Of a DNA stretch of 64,000 nucleotides, positions 55,448 through 64,000 are shown in pieces. The stretch spans positions 62,001 to 126,000 of the forward strand of contig NZ_JAHGVE010000009.1 of the NCBI RefSeq assembly GCF_018835585.1. Reading direction: 5' to 3'. This DNA comes from Pelorhabdus rhamnosifermentans. GTDB taxonomy: Bacteria; Bacillota; Negativicutes; UMGS1260. Position 1 is the stretch's first letter; each line of letters begins with the position of its first letter. A program made the translations under genes and the position numbers. The notes beneath the pieces are model-generated. The model made no database searches, had not been told where the DNA came from, and worked only from the letters and a program-made list of their open reading frames with translations.

Positions 55448-56710
55448 GTGTTAGCGGAGTTTGCATTGGTAAAAATTCGTAAAACACGGTTGCAAGAACT
55501 GATTCATCAGGGAGATAAACGAGCTGAACTGGCTATGAATATTGTATCCACCTTGGATACGTATTTAGGTGCAACACAGCTTGGAATTACGTTGGCTTCA
55601 CTAGCATTAGGGTGGCTGGGAGAATCTACTATATCGGCGCTCCTTGAACCGATTATTAACCAGTATTTTTCTGGGTCTACCTTATTGCATAGTACCATTA
55701 GTATTACTTTAGGTTTTCTTATAATTACTTTTTTACATATTGTTATTGGTGAACTTGTACCCAAATCAATTGCAATTCAACGGACGGAACAAATGGCCAT
55801 GTTTGTTGTTTGGCCTTTATATATTTTTCATAAAATCGGGTTCCCAGTCATCATTTTATTTGAACGCGCTGCCAATGCGATTTTAAGTCTCATTGGTATT
55901 CCAAAAGCACATGAAGCGAATTTGGCTTTGTCTGAAGAAGAACTCCGGCTTATTGTCAGTGCTAGCACGCGTGGTGGTGTGTTAGATAAGATGGAAAGTG
56001 AGTTAATTGACAATGTCTTTGATTTTGCAGACCGCACGGCCCGCGAAGTCATGGTTCCTCGCCAGGATATGGTGTGTTTATTTATGGAAGATTCTTTAGA
56101 AGAGAATATGAAGGTTGTTAGAGAAACAAGTCATACTCGTTACCCCCTTTGTTCGGAAGATAAGGATCATGTACTTGGAATGGTTCATTTGCGTGACATC
56201 ATGGAGCTTGATGTAGAGCACAATGGTTCGAGGGATTTGCATTCTCTTATGAGGGAAATTCTTGTTGTTCCTGAAGGATTATCTGTGGCAAGTGTGCTGC
56301 AAATTATGAAGAAAAAGCGTACCCATTTGGGTGTGGTTATTGATGAATTTGGTGGAACAGCCGGTCTTGTAGCGATGGAAGACGTGTTGGAAGAGATTGT
56401 GGGAAACATTCAAGATGAACATGATGAGGAAGAAGGGCTGGAAATTCAGCGTTTGTCTGACAATAGTTATGAATTTGATGGTCGTGTTTTGTTGGAAGAT
56501 GTTGCAGAGCTACTTCATATTGAATTAGAAGAACATCAAGAAGATACGATTGGTGGCTATATGTTTGGGCATCTTGGACGACGCCCAGAACTGAACGATA
56601 AAATTATATTTGGCAATTATGAGTTTTCTATTTTGGCTGTCGCTGGATTTCGCATTGTACGGGTTAGGGCCAGTTTAATTGATAATTCTGCAGAATTTAG
56701 ACAAGAATAA
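55448..56710 (+). CDS. CNNM/CorC-type transporter (DUF21, CBS pair, CorC_HlyC)
   Basis: The product has a DUF21 membrane domain, two CBS motifs (about 200-315), and a C-terminal CorC_HlyC domain (about 330-415). Relatives move Mg2+ or Na+. The first usual start is GTG 55448, but the sequence upstream still codes, in frame, for DGPLFSLIKLAAAICLVLI, the missing first helix. The frame is open back to 55346 without ATG, GTG or TTG at a sensible place. A GGGAGAG (55353-55359) points to a start near 55367 (ATC) or to a lost start codon. Confidence 0.88.
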   Translation: MLAEFALVKIRKTRLQELIHQGDKRAELAMNIVSTLDTYLGATQLGITLASLALGWLGESTISALLEPIINQYFSGSTLLHSTISITLGFLIITFLHIVIGELVPKSIAIQRTEQMAMFVVWPLYIFHKIGFPVIILFERAANAILSLIGIPKAHEANLALSEEELRLIVSASTRGGVLDKMESELIDNVFDFADRTAREVMVPRQDMVCLFMEDSLEENMKVVRETSHTRYPLCSEDKDHVLGMVHLRDIMELDVEHNGSRDLHSLMREILVVPEGLSVASVLQIMKKKRTHLGVVIDEFGGTAGLVAMEDVLEEIVGNIQDEHDEEEGLEIQRLSDNSYEFDGRVLLEDVAELLHIELEEHQEDTIGGYMFGHLGRRPELNDKIIFGNYEFSILAVAGFRIVRVRASLIDNSAEFRQE

Positions 56711-56765
56711 GATGTAAAGGGATGAGTGACATGAACTTTCATGCACCAACCAGTGTGAATCTCTA

Positions 56766-57500
56766 ATGGCCTTATTACAGACGGAAGGGTTTATCCTGAA
56801 TTGTAAAAACGTAGGTGATGCAGACAGACTCATTACGTTTTTATCTATTGATCAGGGCATGATGAAGTTATTTGCGCGTAATGTTCGTCGCGCCAAGAGT
56901 CCTTTAAGCGGTTTGTTGCAACCCTTTGTTCATGTTGAAATTTTTTATACGCAAGGAAAAAGTTGTTCCTTGCGGCAGTGCACGATGATTGAACCTTTTT
57001 ACCTGCTAAGAGAAGATTTAACCATTATGGCTTATGCTTCTGTTGTGGCGGAACTGGTTATTCAGTTTTGGCCGGAAGGTGAGGGCGATGGGGGCCTAGT
57101 TGAATTTGTTGCACAGGTATTTCATGTAATTGGCGAAAAAAATCCCCGTCTTGTTGCTTTAGCAGCCAGTTGGCAATTGTTAGTGATGGCTGGGTTTGCG
57201 CCTGAACTCACTGTCTGTGTTCATTGTGGCAATCAGGTGGCTATGCATGACACTTACTTGTTTTCGCCATCTGCAGGGGGGGTATGCTGTACAAAGTGTG
57301 CGACAGCAGAGGCCGCAGAGCTTCCCTCATCTACCTTTATCTTACTAAAAAAACTCATAACGCTTGATTGGAAGCACCCTGATTCTTTTTCTGTTACAGG
57401 GAGTGATTTGATGCAGGTGGAGAAAATATTTCTTGATTATCTGTTGTGTCATTCGGATCAACCATTGAAATCTTTAGCTTTTATTCATAGTATTGCTTAG
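56766..57500 (+). CDS. recO: DNA repair protein RecO
   Basis: The 244-residue protein has the OB-fold N-terminus (LLQTEGFILNCKNVGDADRLI) and a C-terminal zinc motif (CVHCGN and CCTKC). RecO loads RecA on SSB-coated DNA with RecR. It follows the CorC-type gene and precedes the DUF4342 gene in the era-recO order common in Firmicutes. Confidence 0.95.
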   Translation: MALLQTEGFILNCKNVGDADRLITFLSIDQGMMKLFARNVRRAKSPLSGLLQPFVHVEIFYTQGKSCSLRQCTMIEPFYLLREDLTIMAYASVVAELVIQFWPEGEGDGGLVEFVAQVFHVIGEKNPRLVALAASWQLLVMAGFAPELTVCVHCGNQVAMHDTYLFSPSAGGVCCTKCATAEAAELPSSTFILLKKLITLDWKHPDSFSVTGSDLMQVEKIFLDYLLCHSDQPLKSLAFIHSIA

Positions 57501-57533
57501 CTAGCTCAATAAGAAAATATAGGAGGCATGATC

Positions 57534-57977
57534 ATGGAAGAAGTAACATTGGAAAAGATTGACATACTTCGTTCGCGGACAAATGTGAGTTACAAAGAGG
57601 CCAAGGAAGCGTTAGAACTTCATCATGGCAATGTTATTGAGGCGCTCATTGATCTTGAGAAAAATCAGGGCGAGAGCCAATCGCATTGGACAGAAGAGTT
57701 TACGGTCAAGTCTAGTGAAGCTATTGATAAGGTGAAGGAACTCATCAAACAAGGCAATGTTCATCGCATACGTATAAAAAGTGATGATAAAGTGATTGCT
57801 GAAATTCCTGTGTATGTGGGTGCTATTGGGGCGTTACTTGTTCCGCAAATGGCATCGTTAGGCTTTATGGCGGCATTATTTAAAAAATGCACCATTGAAG
57901 TGATCAGGAAAGAGGATATTGTTGATGTAGAGCCGACGGAGGAGACCAGAGACGGCGAAGAAGAGCCGAAATTATAA
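57534..57977 (+). CDS. DUF4342 protein with UBA-like N-terminus
   Basis: The 147-residue protein has a UBA/NAC-like helix set (about 1-40; LRSRTNVSYKEAKEALELH) and a DUF4342 region (about 60-135; VHRIRIKSDDKVIAEIPV, with one hydrophobic stretch). ATG at 57534 lies seven bases after AGGAGG; ATG at 57528 is too close. Function unknown; the gene sits between recO and glyQS, as in other Firmicutes. Confidence 0.8.
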   Translation: MEEVTLEKIDILRSRTNVSYKEAKEALELHHGNVIEALIDLEKNQGESQSHWTEEFTVKSSEAIDKVKELIKQGNVHRIRIKSDDKVIAEIPVYVGAIGALLVPQMASLGFMAALFKKCTIEVIRKEDIVDVEPTEETRDGEEEPKL

Positions 57978-57985
57978 GACGTGGC

Positions 57986-58014
57986 TTGCATTTTACGTGA
58001 AAATTGGGTACACT
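57986..58014 (+). promoter_or_regulatory. Promoter of the glyQS T-box transcript
   Basis: TTGCAT (57986-57991) and TACACT (58009-58014) are spaced by 17 bp. Confidence 0.65.
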
Positions 58015-58029
58015 ATCAATAGATTGATA

Positions 58030-58256
58030 TATGCTAAGCGATGATAGAAAGAGTAGTCTAGTGAAAAAAAAGCGAACTGAGGATAGTGAAAGCTCAGCAC
58101 CATTAGATGAAAGGCCTTCTAGAGCTGCGAGAGGAAATCGTAAGAAAGTAAAGCTCGCAATCAATAAAGTTGGACCTCGTGAAAGGTCAATCAGGGTGGA
58201 ACCGCGGGATAGCGTCCCGTCCCTGTAACGTTACTGTTACAGGGACGGGACTTTTT
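58030..58256 (+). ncRNA. T-box leader of glyQS, likely specifier GGC (glycine)
   Basis: The leader has AGAGTAGTC near its start, a stem I distal segment (GCGAACTGAGGATAGTG), a likely specifier GGC at 58113-58115, and the T-box core AGGGTGGAACCGCGG (58193-58207). A terminator follows with arms GTCCCGTCCCTGTAACG and its complement (58214-58254) and a T run. It should sense uncharged tRNA-Gly. Confidence 0.92.
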
Positions 58257-58280
58257 TTGTGTAAAATTAGGAGGGATAGT

Positions 58281-59159
58281 ATGACATTTCAAGAAATCAT
58301 TCTTTCATTACAGACCTATTGGGCTGGGCAGCATTGTATTATTCAGCAGCCTTATGATGTAGAAAAAGGAGCGGGAACGATGAATCCAGCAACTTTTTTA
58401 CGTGCCCTTGGACCTGAGCCATGGCATGTGGCTTATGTGGAGCCATCACGCCGTCCGGCAGACGGGCGCTATGGTGACAATCCTAACCGTTTGTTTCAGC
58501 ATCACCAGTTTCAGATCATTATGAAACCATCGCCAGCAAATATTCAGGAACTTTATCTTAGCAGCTTAGAACGATTAGGTATTCATCCTGAGGAACATGA
58601 TATTCGCTTTGTTGAAGACAATTGGGAATCACCGACGCTGGGGGCTTGGGGTCTTGGCTGGGAAGTTTGGCTTGACGGCATGGAGATTACGCAGTTTACC
58701 TATTTTCAACAGGTAGGCAGTATTGATGTGAAACCTGTGGCAGTCGAGATTACCTATGGATTAGAGCGTTTAGCCATGTATATTCAGGGGAAGGAAAATG
58801 TTTATGATCTAGAATGGGTAAAGAACATTACTTATGGTGATGTGTTTCATCAAAATGAAGTAGAACAATCAAAATATAACTTTGAAGTAGCTAATACAGA
58901 TCTTTTATTTACGTTATTTGATCAGTATGAGCAAGAAGCAATCCGGGTGATTGGCGAAGGGCTTGTATTGCCTGCCTATGATTATGTGCTGAAATGTTCT
59001 CATACATTTAACTTGCTTGATGCCCGCGGTGCTATTAGTGTTAGTGAAAGGACGGCTTTTATTGGTCGCGTAAGGAATATGGCACGTCTTTGTGCGCAAA
59101 ATTATCTTGCACAACGTGAAAAACTCGGATTTCCATTGCTCAAAGGGGGGCAAGCGTAA
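58281..59159 (+). CDS. glyQ: Glycyl-tRNA synthetase alpha subunit
   Basis: The 292-residue protein begins [14 protein letters not shown] and contains [20 protein letters not shown], both standard for the class II alpha chain of the tetrameric bacterial enzyme. It activates glycine. ATG at 58281 follows AGGAGGG; the longer frame runs back into the T-box and was rejected. It overlaps glyS by one base. Confidence 0.97.
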   Translation: MTFQEIILSLQTYWAGQHCIIQQPYDVEKGAGTMNPATFLRALGPEPWHVAYVEPSRRPADGRYGDNPNRLFQHHQFQIIMKPSPANIQELYLSSLERLGIHPEEHDIRFVEDNWESPTLGAWGLGWEVWLDGMEITQFTYFQQVGSIDVKPVAVEITYGLERLAMYIQGKENVYDLEWVKNITYGDVFHQNEVEQSKYNFEVANTDLLFTLFDQYEQEAIRVIGEGLVLPAYDYVLKCSHTFNLLDARGAISVSERTAFIGRVRNMARLCAQNYLAQREKLGFPLLKGGQA

Positions 59160-61216
59160 TGGCAAATGATGTATTGCTTGAAATGGGTACAGAAGAAATA
59201 CCCGCCAAATTTATGCCGGATATTTTATCTCAGTTAGAAAATTTGGCAAGGCAAAAGTTAAGTGAACTTAGAATAGATTATGGTGATGTTAAAACATTTG
59301 GAACACCACGACGATTTTCCTTATTCATTGCGCAACTCGCTGATAAGCAGGGTGATAAGTCGGCTGAAACCAAGGGGCCTTCTTTGAAAGTGGCTTTTGA
59401 TCAGGACGGGAAGCCAACAAAAGCGGCTCAGGGATTTGCGCGGGGCCAAAAAGTGGATGTAAGCCAGCTTGTTGTGCGTGAGGGATATGTTTATGCTCAG
59501 GTATTTGAAGCGGGGCAGGATGTGGCTGGATTGCTGCCTGACATACTGATAGAGATCATTGGGCATCTATCTTTTCCTAAAAATATGCGCTGGGCTGATT
59601 TAGATGTTCGGTTTGTGCGTCCCATTCGCTGGATTGTTGCCCTTCATGGCACAGAGATTATTCCCTTTACTATTGCGGAAGTTAATAGTGGACGTATAAC
59701 AAGAGGGCATCGTTTCTTAGGTGCCACATCCATCACGGTGGATAATCCTCAGGATTATTTTGTAAAACTCAAGGAAAATTTCGTTATGGTTGATCCAAGT
59801 GAACGTCGCACCGTTATTACTAAGCAAATTAAAGAGCTTGCTGTTGCCCAGGGCGGGACAGCGACAATTGATCAAGATTTACTTGAAGAAGTTGTTTATT
59901 TAGTAGAATATCCTACAGCTCTTTGTGGTCGGTTTGAAGAAAAATATTTAACTTTGCCACCTGAGGCATTAATTACACCCATGCGTGAGCATCAACGGTA
60001 TTTTCCGGTTTTTGCAGCGGATGGCAAGCTGATTCCTGTATTTATTACTGTTCGTAACGGAGGCCGCGAACATCTCGAAATTGTTCAACATGGTAATGAG
60101 CGAGTGCTCAGAGCACGTTTGGCTGATGCGGAATTTTTCTTTGAAGAGGATAAAAAAATTCCCTTAGACGATCAAGTGAATAAACTTAAAACGATTGTAT
60201 ATCAAGAAGGACTTGGAACATTATTTGACAAGACGCAGCGAATGGAAAAATTGGCACTTTTGGTAGCACGTGAGGCGCAGATTGCAGTGGATCAAACGAT
60301 TCTTAGCCGTTCAGCTAAATTAGCAAAAGCCGATTTAGTTACGGGGATGGTTTGTGAGTTTACAGAATTGCAAGGTGTTATGGGAAGATCTTATGCACTG
60401 TTGCAAGGCGAAAAAGAGGCTGTTGCGGAGGCAATTTTTGAACATTATCTGCCACGCTTTGCGGGTGATATTTTGCCAAAGACAGCTGCTGGTAGGGCCA
60501 TTGGTATTGCTGACAAACTTGATAATATTGTGGCGACATTTAGTCGTGGTCTTATTCCAACGGGTTCGCAAGATCCCTATGCCTTGCGTCGTCAGGCCCT
60601 CGGCATTGTAAATATTTTACTCAATGGCAAACTGCACATGTCACTTCGTACTCTTATTGATCAAAGCATGGATTTGTTGAATTTGCCAGGCAGTCAGGAT
60701 CGTACGGAACTACGCCAGAATGTATTGGACTTTTTTGCACTTAGACTAAAAAATGTCCTTGCTGAAAATCAGGTGCGTTACGATCTGATTGACGCTGTAC
60801 TCGCTGAAGGTGTTGATGATTGCTATGCTAGCTATTTGAAGGCTGGGGCTCTATCAAAGTTCGCTGCACAAGAATCGTCTACAGCTCTTATTCAAGCGCT
60901 AGTACGTGTCAACAACTTGGCGAAGAAGGATCAGGAGCAAGCGATTGATTCAATCTTGTTTGTTGAGCAGGCAGAAAAGACGTTATACCAAGCCTTTTTA
61001 CAGGTTAGGCAACAAGTTGAATCCTCGAAAGGCCAGTACAATTTTGAAGGACTTCTTGCGGCGCTTGAGGCTCTCCGACAGCCGATTGATGAATTTTTTA
61101 CAGGTGTTATGGTGATGGTAGAAGATGAAGCTGTGCGAAATAATCGTTTGGCTTTACTCAAAGCGATTAGTGCCTTGTCAGGATTGGTAGCTGATTTTAA
61201 TAAAATTATGGTCTAA
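59159..61216 (+). CDS. glyS: Glycyl-tRNA synthetase beta subunit
   Basis: The 685-residue protein begins DVLLEMGTEEIPAKFMPD and has the beta-chain stretches FPKNMRWADLDVRFVRPIRW and GSQDPYALRRQALG. It binds tRNA-Gly and completes the alpha2-beta2 enzyme with GlyQ. Start and glyQ stop share one base (TAATG). Confidence 0.97.
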   Translation: MANDVLLEMGTEEIPAKFMPDILSQLENLARQKLSELRIDYGDVKTFGTPRRFSLFIAQLADKQGDKSAETKGPSLKVAFDQDGKPTKAAQGFARGQKVDVSQLVVREGYVYAQVFEAGQDVAGLLPDILIEIIGHLSFPKNMRWADLDVRFVRPIRWIVALHGTEIIPFTIAEVNSGRITRGHRFLGATSITVDNPQDYFVKLKENFVMVDPSERRTVITKQIKELAVAQGGTATIDQDLLEEVVYLVEYPTALCGRFEEKYLTLPPEALITPMREHQRYFPVFAADGKLIPVFITVRNGGREHLEIVQHGNERVLRARLADAEFFFEEDKKIPLDDQVNKLKTIVYQEGLGTLFDKTQRMEKLALLVAREAQIAVDQTILSRSAKLAKADLVTGMVCEFTELQGVMGRSYALLQGEKEAVAEAIFEHYLPRFAGDILPKTAAGRAIGIADKLDNIVATFSRGLIPTGSQDPYALRRQALGIVNILLNGKLHMSLRTLIDQSMDLLNLPGSQDRTELRQNVLDFFALRLKNVLAENQVRYDLIDAVLAEGVDDCYASYLKAGALSKFAAQESSTALIQALVRVNNLAKKDQEQAIDSILFVEQAEKTLYQAFLQVRQQVESSKGQYNFEGLLAALEALRQPIDEFFTGVMVMVEDEAVRNNRLALLKAISALSGLVADFNKIMV

Positions 61217-61241
61217 TCGTTTATCGGGCGAGCGAAAAAGT

Positions 61242-61292
61242 ACAGGAGAGTCATGCTGAACGTAAGTTTCAATATGACTCTCCTGTTTTTTT
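61242..61292 (+). terminator. glyQS terminator
   Basis: ACAGGAGAGTCAT and ATGACTCTCCTGT form a 13-bp perfect stem with a 19-base loop, followed by T7. Confidence 0.92.
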
Positions 61293-61298
61293 ATGCAT

Positions 61299-61431
61299 GG
61301 AAAGTAACAGTGGAAACGGTACAGGAATCGTATTACAGGCGTTCCACCGTTCTACTTAACTTCTGCTTATAGTAAAAGATTTCTGTATCTGTTTGTTAGA
61401 TTAAAGACTGTATGTGCAGTTTTTCTTAATA
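61299..61431 (+). repeat. Conserved intergenic element, copy B (first copy at 14552-14680)
   Basis: The blocks GAAAGTAACAGT, ACAGGAATC, TTACA, TACTT-AC, TATAGT, GATTTCT, ATTAAAG and TTTTTCTTAAT occur in the same order as in copy A. Here the hairpin before the last T-rich block is CTGTATGTGCAG, different in sequence from copy A. It again directly follows a tRNA synthetase terminator. No ORF. Confidence 0.6.
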
Positions 61432-61506
61432 GGACTTACAGTTACCTTTTAGTCAGATAAAAAATAGATATTTTTTCAGACTAAAAAGAGGAGAAAACAA
61501 ACTTAT

Positions 61507-61556
61507 ATAGTATATACTAATAAGGTTATTTTATTTAATAATATATACTGATTGGC
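61507..61556 (+). promoter_or_regulatory. AT-rich palindromic repeats upstream of ppsA
   Basis: TAGTATATACTA (61508-61519) is a perfect palindrome. Its flanks repeat about 31 bp downstream as ATAATATATACTGATTGG (61538-61555), against ATAGTATATACTAATAAGG (61507-61525). The spacing of about three helical turns suggests an operator pair; no regulator can be named. Confidence 0.4.
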
Positions 61557-61586
61557 GAATTATAATCATCTGAGGAGGAATTTAAT

Positions 61587-63977
61587 ATGAATAAAGCGGA
61601 AAAAGTAGTGCTGTGGTTTAATGAAATTAATAAAACAGAGGTTGATCTTGTAGGGGGAAAATCAGCATCACTTGGAGAACTTACTTCACGTACAAAGGTG
61701 CCTGTTCCTTATGGATTTGCTACAACTGCTCATGCTTATCGATTATTTGTGAAAGAAACAGGTCTTGATAATAAGATTGCCGAACTTTTATTAGGTTTAC
61801 CTGATGTGGAAGATAGTTACCAGTTGCGCACGGTTAGTGCTGATATTCGCCAAGCCATTATGGATACGGTTATGCCAGAACATATTGCAGCGGATATTCG
61901 AGTTGCCTATGATGAGCTCGCAAAAAAAGTCGGAGAAGAAGCCCCATTTGTTGCTGTGCGTTCTAGTGCGACAGCGGAGGATTTGCCTGATGCTAGTTTT
62001 GCGGGGCAGCAGGAAAGTTATTTGAATGTGCGCGGAGCTGAAGAAGTAATTGAACGGGTGAAGGAATGCTATTCTTCCATGTTTACCGATCGTGCTGTTT
62101 ATTATCGTGTAAAGAAAAATTTTGATCATTTAAGTGTTGCTTTAAGTGCTGTTGTTCAGATGATGGTGTTTTCTAAAGCCGCCGGGGTTATGTTTACTGT
62201 CGATGTGGCCACAGGAAATGATGAAAATATTCTAATAGAAGGTTCGTGGGGACTTGGTGAATATATTGTGCAAGGCACTGTAACGCCTGATAGTTTCTTG
62301 GTTGAGAAGAAAGGGCTCACTGTTCTCAATCAAAGTGTTCACGAAAAACCAATTATGTTGGTACGTAAGCCAGGCGGCGGCTGTGAAGAGCAGAAAGTTG
62401 CTGTTGAACTTAGTAAGTCACCTGTTTTAACAAATGATCAAATTCATCAGCTTGCTGAGTATTCGCTGGCGATTGAGAAGCATTATGGCTGTTATATGGA
62501 TATTGAATGGGGGATTGATGAACGGGACGGCAAGCTTTGGATTTTGCAAGCACGGCCTGAAACAGTTTGGTCACGACGTAATAAAGAACAGGGAGGAAAA
62601 CAAGGTACTGCTGTTAAATCTACCGAACTGACGGGACGTAAAGTCATTACGAAGGGTTTGCCTGCTAGTCCGGGGCGAGTAAGTGGCAAGGCCCATGTTA
62701 TTTTAAATCCAAGCATGATTGATAGTTTTAAAGAGGGTGAAATTTTAGTTACGGAAATGACGGCACCTGATTGGGTTCCGGCTATGAAAAAGGCTAAGGC
62801 TATTGTAACAGATGCAGGCGGCATGACGTGTCATGCTTCGATTGTAAGCCGTGAGTTGGGGATTCCCTGTATTGTGGGTACAAAAAGTCGTGGCGTACAA
62901 GGAACAGTGAGTATTAATAACGGACAGGAAATTACGATTGATGCAACGAATGGTATTATATATGATGGTCTTATTCAAGATTTGGTTAAAAAAGACGAAC
63001 AGTCGGCAGCCAGTGTACAAATTATGGAAACCTTTCCTGTTACAGGAACAAAGATTTACATGAATCTGGGTGACCCCGATTTGGCTGATCGCTATGCAGC
63101 GCTTCCTTGTGATGGAATTGGCTTGATGCGCGAGGAATTTATCTGGACAACGACCATTCATGAACATCCCCTTTATTTGATAGAGACAGGCCGTGCTGAT
63201 TATGTCATTGACTCATTGGCTGAGGGCATTCGTAAAGTTTGCCAGGCACTAGCACCTCGTCCTGTTACTCTTAGATTTAGCGATTTTAAATCAAGTGAAT
63301 ATCGCGATTTAAGAGGCGGTGAAAAATATGAGCCATTCGAACCGAGTTCTTTACTCGGCTGGCGTGGTGCGTCCCGTTATTATGATCCAATCTATACTGA
63401 AGCATTTAAATTGGAGCTACAGGCTGTCAAAAAAGTTCGTGAAGAATTTGGTTTCAAGAATCTTCATGTGATGATTCCTTTTTGCCGGACTGTAGAAGAA
63501 GCGGAAAAAGTTACATCACTCATGGCAGAGCAGGGTTTAAGGCGCGGTGCTGATTTTAAGGTATGGCTCATGGCAGAAATTCCTGCGAATATTATTCTCG
63601 CTGACAAGTTTAATCAGTTTGTTGATGGTTATTCTATAGGTTCAAATGACTTGACTATGCTTGTTCTTGGTTGTGATCGTGACAATGAGACTGTGTCTCA
63701 TCTCTTTAATGAACGGGATTTGGCTGTTCGGCGGGCTATTCGCCACTTAATTGACGTGGCTCATCAAGCTGGCAAGACTGTGTCTATTTGTGGGCAGGCT
63801 CCAAGTGTGTATCCCGATTTTGCGGAGTTTTTAATAAAGAGTGGAATTGATTCCATTTCTGTAAATCCTGATGCAGTGAAGATGACGAAGAAACTTGTAG
63901 CTCAAGTGGAACAGCGACTTGTGCTTGATAAATTAACAGGGCGTGGTGTGATGAATAAAGAGGATGACGCCTGGTAA
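61587..63977 (+). CDS. ppsA: Phosphoenolpyruvate synthase
   Basis: The 796-residue protein has an N-terminal ATP-grasp domain (about 15-340; LVGGKSASLGELTSR, VAVRSSATAEDLPDASFAGQ), the mobile phosphohistidine domain with GGMTCHASIVSRELG, and the C-terminal PEP-binding TIM barrel with IGSNDLTMLVLG and the active-site Cys in SICGQAPSVYPDF. It makes PEP from pyruvate and ATP for gluconeogenesis. The barrel rules out rifampin phosphotransferase. AGGAGG precedes the ATG. An AAAGGAG after the stop suggests that another gene follows beyond the window. Confidence 0.93.
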   Translation: MNKAEKVVLWFNEINKTEVDLVGGKSASLGELTSRTKVPVPYGFATTAHAYRLFVKETGLDNKIAELLLGLPDVEDSYQLRTVSADIRQAIMDTVMPEHIAADIRVAYDELAKKVGEEAPFVAVRSSATAEDLPDASFAGQQESYLNVRGAEEVIERVKECYSSMFTDRAVYYRVKKNFDHLSVALSAVVQMMVFSKAAGVMFTVDVATGNDENILIEGSWGLGEYIVQGTVTPDSFLVEKKGLTVLNQSVHEKPIMLVRKPGGGCEEQKVAVELSKSPVLTNDQIHQLAEYSLAIEKHYGCYMDIEWGIDERDGKLWILQARPETVWSRRNKEQGGKQGTAVKSTELTGRKVITKGLPASPGRVSGKAHVILNPSMIDSFKEGEILVTEMTAPDWVPAMKKAKAIVTDAGGMTCHASIVSRELGIPCIVGTKSRGVQGTVSINNGQEITIDATNGIIYDGLIQDLVKKDEQSAASVQIMETFPVTGTKIYMNLGDPDLADRYAALPCDGIGLMREEFIWTTTIHEHPLYLIETGRADYVIDSLAEGIRKVCQALAPRPVTLRFSDFKSSEYRDLRGGEKYEPFEPSSLLGWRGASRYYDPIYTEAFKLELQAVKKVREEFGFKNLHVMIPFCRTVEEAEKVTSLMAEQGLRRGADFKVWLMAEIPANIILADKFNQFVDGYSIGSNDLTMLVLGCDRDNETVSHLFNERDLAVRRAIRHLIDVAHQAGKTVSICGQAPSVYPDFAEFLIKSGIDSISVNPDAVKMTKKLVAQVEQRLVLDKLTGRGVMNKEDDAW

Positions 63978-64000
63978 GAAAAGGAGAGCCATTCTCGAAT

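Noticed and set aside
58031-58280. Small ORF and glyQ extension inside the second T-box
   Set aside because: These bases form the T-box core and terminator, and the protein-like frame has no family likeness.
61587-63977. Rifampin phosphotransferase
   Set aside because: The protein keeps the PEP-binding TIM barrel with the active-site Cys, which rifampin phosphotransferases lack.

Overview
The window reads as a chromosomal segment of a low-GC, endospore-forming Firmicute. Two T-box leaders (leuS, glyQS), a CIRCE-controlled hrcA-grpE-dnaK-dnaJ block, gpr, spoIIP and yqfC/yqfD support this directly. A Negativicutes/Sporomusaceae-type anaerobe is my inference from gene order, the carboxynorspermidine polyamine genes and the organic-acid gene set; no rRNA is present to prove it. 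Almost all genes are on the + strand, and no prophage, IS element, CRISPR array, tRNA or rRNA was recognised.

Region by region. 1-2.5 kb: a hybrid sensor kinase whose first PAS domain is split by a one-base frame break. 2.5-2.9 kb: a small LysM protein (YneA-like) behind three LexA-box-like sites. 2.9-8.4 kb: a metallophosphoesterase (minus strand), a membrane-anchored DUF2939-like protein, a structured leader with an intrinsic terminator ahead of a small unknown protein and a CBS-GGDEF cyclase, an old-yellow-enzyme reductase, and tatA-tatC. 8.5-11.6 kb: a possible 30-residue ORF, the two genes of the carboxynorspermidine polyamine route, and an orphan minus-strand gene. 11.7-20.8 kb: T-box-leuS, an AbgT-type transporter, comEA-comEC-holA. 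20.9-29.5 kb: the main accessory block. A sigma-54 activator is followed by near-palindromic upstream sites, a perfect -24/-12 promoter, a split AtuA-type protein, a family III CoA-transferase and a CitMHS transporter, and then a chemoreceptor. 29.6-44.6 kb: rpsT (minus), gpr, spoIIP, lepA, hemW, the heat-shock operon, prmA, rsmE, mtaB, a HIT protein, rpsU, yqeY. 44.7-57.5 kb: nfeD-floA plus a small membrane protein, a HerA-like ATPase, yqfC, yqfD, phoH, pgpH, ybeY, era, a CorC-type transporter and recO. 57.5-64 kb: a DUF4342 protein, T-box-glyQS and ppsA.

Working together, the core genes cover translation (LeuRS, GlyRS, S20, S21, EF4, RsmE, PrmA, MtaB, YbeY, Era), protein folding, DNA uptake and repair (ComEA/EC, HolA, RecO, HerA) and sporulation. 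The most promising candidates for undescribed biology are the sigma-54-controlled AtuA/CoA-transferase/CitMHS operon (an organic-acid degradation route of unknown substrate), the leader RNA at 4.9-5.05 kb upstream of the CBS-GGDEF gene, and a conserved intergenic element of about 130 bp found twice, each time directly after an aminoacyl-tRNA synthetase terminator. All motif calls were made by eye; no search was run.
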